Positions 60,243 to 64,000 of a stretch of 64,000 nucleotides of DNA are shown in pieces. Source of the DNA: Gemmatimonadota bacterium (lineage in GTDB: Bacteria > Gemmatimonadota > Gemmatimonadetes > Longimicrobiales > Gaopeijiaceae). Numbering within the stretch: position 1 is the stretch's first letter; every line of letters begins with the position of its first letter. The notes below the pieces were generated by a model. The model saw nothing but the letters and a program-made list of their open reading frames with translations. It was not told where the DNA came from and made no database searches. The translations under genes were made by a program, and so were the position numbers. The stretch lies in assembly GCA_016209885.1 (NCBI GenBank), contig JACQVF010000054.1:1-64000 (forward strand), in the 5' to 3' direction.

Positions 60243-62732
60243 ATGGCGGTAGTCGATCTTGAGGCGCGGCTCTCCTTCGAGCGCGCGCTGCTGCGGGTGC
60301 GGTGGGCGTTCCTTGTCGCGCCCGTCCTGCTCTTTCTCATGCCGGAGCAGAACCTCCGGCCGCTCTCCCTCTTTATCGCTTTCCTCATTGTCCTCTACAA
60401 CGGCGGAATGTGGCTGGTGCTACGCTCGGACCCCCGTACGGCGGCCGAGCACTCGGAGGCGCTCCGCTGGTTCGAGGCGGCATTCATCTGTCTGGCGCTG
60501 ACGCTTCTGTACGTACGCACAGAGGCGCCGCTCTACGATGCGATCTACGTCTACTTCGTGGTCGTCATCACGATCATCGCAGGCAAGGCGGGCGCGATCC
60601 GAGCGGTGGCCGGTGCGACGGTGGCCGTGCTCATGAGCCAGCTCGGCGCATTCGGGGTGAGGACGCAGGTCGTCCCGCACACGGGCTTCTACCTGATCAT
60701 CTTCGCGCTTACGGCGTGGTCCACGCTCGCGCTCGTCGTGCGGATGGAGAAGGTGCGCAAGGTGCACGTGCGGACGCGGGAGCTGGCCCAGGCGTCGGCG
60801 TTCGGGGTGGCGGCCCTCGGCCTGAGCGCCACCCTCGACCCCACGGGACTGCTGGCGGAGATCGTACGGGAGGCGAGGCGGCTCTTCGGCGCGGCGGGCG
60901 CGTATCTGGCGCTCATGCGGCCGGTCGGCGCGCCCGAGGTGGTGGCGGCGGAGGGGAGTGTGGCGGAGCTGAAAGGGAAGACGCTCCCGACCAGCGAGGA
61001 ACCGGCGGGCCGTGCCCTGCGCGACCGCGAGCCGGTCGTGGGGCGGGTGCAGCACTGGTCCGCGGTCGCGGCTCCGCTCCAGCGCGGTTCGGAGATCTTC
61101 GGCGTGCTGGTGCTCCGCGGGGATCGGCCCGTCCAGTTCGGGCGCGACGACGCGGTGATGCTCTCGGCCCTCGCCGAGATCGGCGCCTCCGCCCTCGCGA
61201 ACGCGCGCCTCTACAATGCGGTGCGGGAGTCGGAGGAGCGGCTGCGCAAGCTGTTCGAGGCCGCCGCCGATGCCGTGGTGACCATCGACCTGGCGGGACG
61301 CATCCTTTCGGCGAACTGCGCGGCGGAGGAGCTGTTCGCCCGGCCGATGGACGATCTCATGGGCCGCTCCATCTTCGAGTTCGTGCGCGGCGAGGAGGGG
61401 GAGCGCGCCCTGGGCGCGCTGGCTACGGTCTCGGGCGGCGAGTCCCCGTTCGTGGAGCTGGCGCTCACGCAGCCGAACGGCGACAACCGCATTGCCGCCA
61501 TCACGTTCTCGCCGCTCTTCGAGGGCGAGCGCGTGAACGGCGCCGTCTGCATTGCCCGCGATGTCACCGAGCACAAGCGCCTGCAGCAGCAGCTCATTGA
61601 CCGTGAGCGTCTGGCGGCCATCGGCGAGTTGATCGCGGGGATCGCCCACGACCTGAACAACCCGCTCACGGCGGTCCAGGGCTTCAGTCAGCTGGCGGCG
61701 CAGGACGAGTCGGCGGACCCGCGGATCCGGGAGATGCTCCACGCGATCCACGAGCTGGCGAGCCGCGCCGGCCGTCTGGCCCGCAACCTGGTGGATTTCG
61801 CACGCCGACAGGAGGCAGAGCGAATCCCTATGGCACCGGCAACGCTCGTCGACGACGCGATCCGGTTGCTCCGCTACCAGTTCGTGGTGGAGGAGATCGA
61901 CGTGGAGACGGAAGTGGAGCCGAACCTGCCCCAGGTGCGCGTGGAGCCGTCCAAGATCCAGCAGGTGCTCGTGAACCTGGGAACGAATGCGGTGCAGGCC
62001 ATGAGGGAGCTGCCGGGGCGCGGCTGCCTGCGCTTCAAGGCGGAGGCGGTGAGGGCGCCGGACGGCGCGCCCGTGCAAGTTCGTTTCGCGGTGGCCGACA
62101 GAGGGCCGGGCGTGCCGGACTCGCTCAAGGAAAGGATCTTCGACGCCTTCTTCACTACGAAGCCGGCGGGCGAGGGGACGGGTCTTGGGCTGTCCATCGC
62201 CACCGGGATCGTACGGGAGCACGGCGGACGCCTGGGCGTGGAAGACAACGAGTGGGAGGGCGCCACGTTCAGCTTCACGCTGCCTGTGGATACAGGTGCG
62301 CCGGAGACGGTGGCGCCGCGGGACATCCGTGTGGGACCTCCGGGCGAGCCGGTGCGCGGGCCCATGCGCGTCCTGGTGGTGGACGACGAGGCGCCCGTGC
62401 GGGAGTTCATGCGGGCGGTACTGGAGCGCCTGGGCCACGACGTGGCCGACGTGGGCAGCGGCAGTGAGGCTCTGGACGTCCTGGCTCGAGGTGAGTTCGA
62501 CGCCGTGATCTGCGACCTGCGCATGCCCGGCCTCGACGGGAGCGAGCTGGAGACGCGCCTGCGGGAGCAGGGCGCGGAGGTCGCCGACCGCATCATCTTC
62601 GCCACGGGCGATACGGCGCGGGGCGATGTCCTCCGTTTCCTGGACGGTCTGGGGCGCCCCTATCTCCTCAAGCCGTTTACGGCGCAGGAGCTGGAGCGCG
62701 CGCTGGAGCAGCTCGGGGCGAAGGCCCGCTGA
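60243..62732 (+). CDS. Membrane-bound hybrid sensor histidine kinase
   Basis: An 829-residue protein. Residues ~20-170 have about six hydrophobic segments. A GAF domain follows (~190-330), then a PAS domain (~340-440, FEAAADAVVTIDLAGRILSA), the HisKA helix with phospho-acceptor His469 in GIAHDLNNPLTAV, and an ATPase domain (N box LGTNAVQAMR, G boxes DRGPGVPD and GEGTGLGLSIA, ~570-690). The C-terminal receiver (~705-829, VVDDE) has Asp758 in VICDLRMPG. It probably senses an input via GAF/PAS and relays phosphate to its own receiver or a partner. Signal and target unknown. Confidence 0.85.
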   Translation: MAVVDLEARLSFERALLRVRWAFLVAPVLLFLMPEQNLRPLSLFIAFLIVLYNGGMWLVLRSDPRTAAEHSEALRWFEAAFICLALTLLYVRTEAPLYDAIYVYFVVVITIIAGKAGAIRAVAGATVAVLMSQLGAFGVRTQVVPHTGFYLIIFALTAWSTLALVVRMEKVRKVHVRTRELAQASAFGVAALGLSATLDPTGLLAEIVREARRLFGAAGAYLALMRPVGAPEVVAAEGSVAELKGKTLPTSEEPAGRALRDREPVVGRVQHWSAVAAPLQRGSEIFGVLVLRGDRPVQFGRDDAVMLSALAEIGASALANARLYNAVRESEERLRKLFEAAADAVVTIDLAGRILSANCAAEELFARPMDDLMGRSIFEFVRGEEGERALGALATVSGGESPFVELALTQPNGDNRIAAITFSPLFEGERVNGAVCIARDVTEHKRLQQQLIDRERLAAIGELIAGIAHDLNNPLTAVQGFSQLAAQDESADPRIREMLHAIHELASRAGRLARNLVDFARRQEAERIPMAPATLVDDAIRLLRYQFVVEEIDVETEVEPNLPQVRVEPSKIQQVLVNLGTNAVQAMRELPGRGCLRFKAEAVRAPDGAPVQVRFAVADRGPGVPDSLKERIFDAFFTTKPAGEGTGLGLSIATGIVREHGGRLGVEDNEWEGATFSFTLPVDTGAPETVAPRDIRVGPPGEPVRGPMRVLVVDDEAPVREFMRAVLERLGHDVADVGSGSEALDVLARGEFDAVICDLRMPGLDGSELETRLREQGAEVADRIIFATGDTARGDVLRFLDGLGRPYLLKPFTAQELERALEQLGAKAR

Positions 62733-62761
62733 CCGCGGGCCTCGGGCGCAAAGGGTGAGGG

Positions 62762-64000
62762 ATGCGGCTCACGAAGATCGTCTGCACTCTGGGGCCCTCG
62801 ACCCTGTCCCCGGAGGTGATTCTCGGGCTGGTGGAGGGCGGGATGAACGTGGCGCGCCTCAACATGGCGCACGGCGACCACGCCCGACACCGCGCGCTCA
62901 TCGAGCGCGTGCGCGCCGCGGCGGCGGCCTGTGGCCGTCCGGTGGGCATCCTGGCGGATCTGCAGGGACCCAAGATCCGCGTGGGCGAGTTGGTCGAGCC
63001 GGTGGAGCTGGCCTCCGGCGGCGCCGTCGTGATGGCGCCCGAAGAGGAGACTGCGCATAACGAGATCCCCACGACCTATGAGCGGCTGGCTGCTGACGTG
63101 CGCCCCGGAGACCGTGTCCTGCTCGACGATGGCCTGCTGGAGCTGGTCGTCCGTCACGTCGCGGGCCGGCGCGTGAGCCTCGAGGTCGTGCGTGGCGGAA
63201 TCGTGGGCAGCCACAGGGGCATCAACCTTCCGGAAACCCCCGTGCAGGCGCCAGCGCTCACGCGGAAGGACGAGGCGGACCTGGAGTTCGCCCTGGCGTG
63301 CCGGGTCGACTTAGTCGGCCTCTCCTTCGTGCGCCGGCCCGAGGACGTGGCGGAACTCAAGCGGCGGCTGGCGGGGCGTGCCGTCGCCGTGGCCAAGATC
63401 GAAAAGGCGGCGGCGGTCGAGGCCATCGAGGGGATTATCGCAGAAGCCGATGCCGTCATGGTAGCTCGAGGCGACCTGGGCGTCGAGCTCCCCTTCGAGA
63501 AGGTGCCGCTCGCCCAGAAGCGGATCATCCGCCTGGCGAACCTCTACAGCCGGCCGGTCATCACGGCGACCCAGATGCTGGAGTCGATGATCGACCACCC
63601 GCGGCCCACCCGGGCGGAAGCCTCGGACGTGGCGAATGCCGTGCTGGACGGCACCGATGCCGTGATGCTCTCTGGCGAGACGGCCACGGGCCACTATCCG
63701 CTGGAGGCGCTCCAGGCGATGGTGCGCATCGTGGGCGAGATCGAGGAGGGGCAGCATGGGCTGGACGCGGCCGCCGGGGTGCGCGCGAGCGAGAAGACGC
63801 ACAGACCTGGCGCCACAAGCGTGGAGCACGCCATTGCCTCCGGGACGGTGGATGCCGTGCGGCTGGTGGGCGCGCCCGCGGTCATCACGATCACGCGGAG
63901 CGGCGGCACGGCGCGGCTGGTCTCCAGCTACCGGCCGCCGGTCCCCATCTTCGCGGTGTGCACCGAGGAGCGGATCGCCCGCCAGCTCACGGTGGTATGG
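62762..64000 (+). CDS. pyk: Pyruvate kinase, cut by the window edge
   Basis: The ATG at 62762 follows GGGTGAGGG. The 413 codons in the window start MRLTKIVCTLGPSTLSPEVI and include ARLNMAHGDH, ADLQGPKIRVGEL, LVGLSFVRRPEDV, AKIEKAAAVEAIEGI (catalytic Lys), MVARGDLGVELPFEKVP, ITATQMLESMIDHPRPTRAE and DGTDAVMLSGETA. It makes pyruvate and ATP from phosphoenolpyruvate in glycolysis. The end of the C-terminal domain lies beyond base 64000. Confidence 0.95.
   Translation, partial: MRLTKIVCTLGPSTLSPEVILGLVEGGMNVARLNMAHGDHARHRALIERVRAAAAACGRPVGILADLQGPKIRVGELVEPVELASGGAVVMAPEEETAHNEIPTTYERLAADVRPGDRVLLDDGLLELVVRHVAGRRVSLEVVRGGIVGSHRGINLPETPVQAPALTRKDEADLEFALACRVDLVGLSFVRRPEDVAELKRRLAGRAVAVAKIEKAAAVEAIEGIIAEADAVMVARGDLGVELPFEKVPLAQKRIIRLANLYSRPVITATQMLESMIDHPRPTRAEASDVANAVLDGTDAVMLSGETATGHYPLEALQAMVRIVGEIEEGQHGLDAAAGVRASEKTHRPGATSVEHAIASGTVDAVRLVGAPAVITITRSGGTARLVSSYRPPVPIFAVCTEERIARQLTVVW

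Overview
The window is GC-rich, densely packed bacterial chromosome. A DUF2723 membrane protein, a cobalamin-dependent (class II) ribonucleotide reductase, a deoxyhypusine-synthase-like protein, GTG/TTG starts with 1-4 base gene overlaps, and several short proteins I can only call conserved hypotheticals together suggest a Gemmatimonadota-like organism. That placement is inference; there is no rRNA gene here to fix it.

Layout. Bases 1 to about 7,250 look like the end of an integrated element: the start of an IS21-type transposase gene, a RepA-like ATPase, a DUF5659-like protein, an XRE regulator, a ribbon-helix-helix protein, a lipoprotein with a barrel-like C-terminus, an exact 92-bp tandem duplication, two small membrane proteins and a Clp-fold serine-dehydrogenase-type proteinase. 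It ends at a tRNA-Lys(TTT) 3' half, the usual footprint of tRNA-targeted integration. From 7,250 to 12,650 the sequence is partly decayed: an ACT protein, a response regulator, a truncated and frameshifted metallo-beta-lactamase gene, a HEAT-repeat protein, a fold-back MITE-like element and gene remnants.

From 12,678 on it is mostly core genome. At 15,078-18,197 lies a cysteine operon: a polycysteine leader peptide, a terminator hairpin with a T run, cysteine synthase, a JAMM peptidase, and a CysO-like ubiquitin-fold domain fused to a MoeZ-type activating enzyme with rhodanese. Then come NDH-2, a DinB protein, a VapBC-type pair, an E1 alpha-beta fusion and a DUF255 protein. The minus-strand operon 25,737-27,623 contains an in-frame TGA in a selenoprotein-B-like gene, followed by a perfect hairpin: a probable selenocysteine gene. 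Next are DedA, a CoaE-PHP fusion, an NSS transporter with a MetS-like subunit, NrnA-type phosphoesterase, Fur, pyruvoyl arginine decarboxylase, agmatinase, cardiolipin synthase, CcdA, an ABC exporter, gamma-glutamyltransferase, MurQ and AnmK (muropeptide recycling), membrane glycosyltransferases, a peptidase-propeller-barrel protein, a pseudopilin with a Gly-Lys tail, NrdJ, a 27-residue lysine-rich protein, ornithine aminotransferase, a deoxyhypusine-synthase-like protein, a YggX-like protein, DksA, a hybrid histidine kinase and pyruvate kinase (cut by the right edge).

How the genes connect: cysteine supply is probably controlled by attenuation through the polycysteine leader. Arginine decarboxylase, agmatinase, ornithine aminotransferase and the DHS-like enzyme point to a polyamine route. 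MurQ and AnmK recycle cell-wall sugars.
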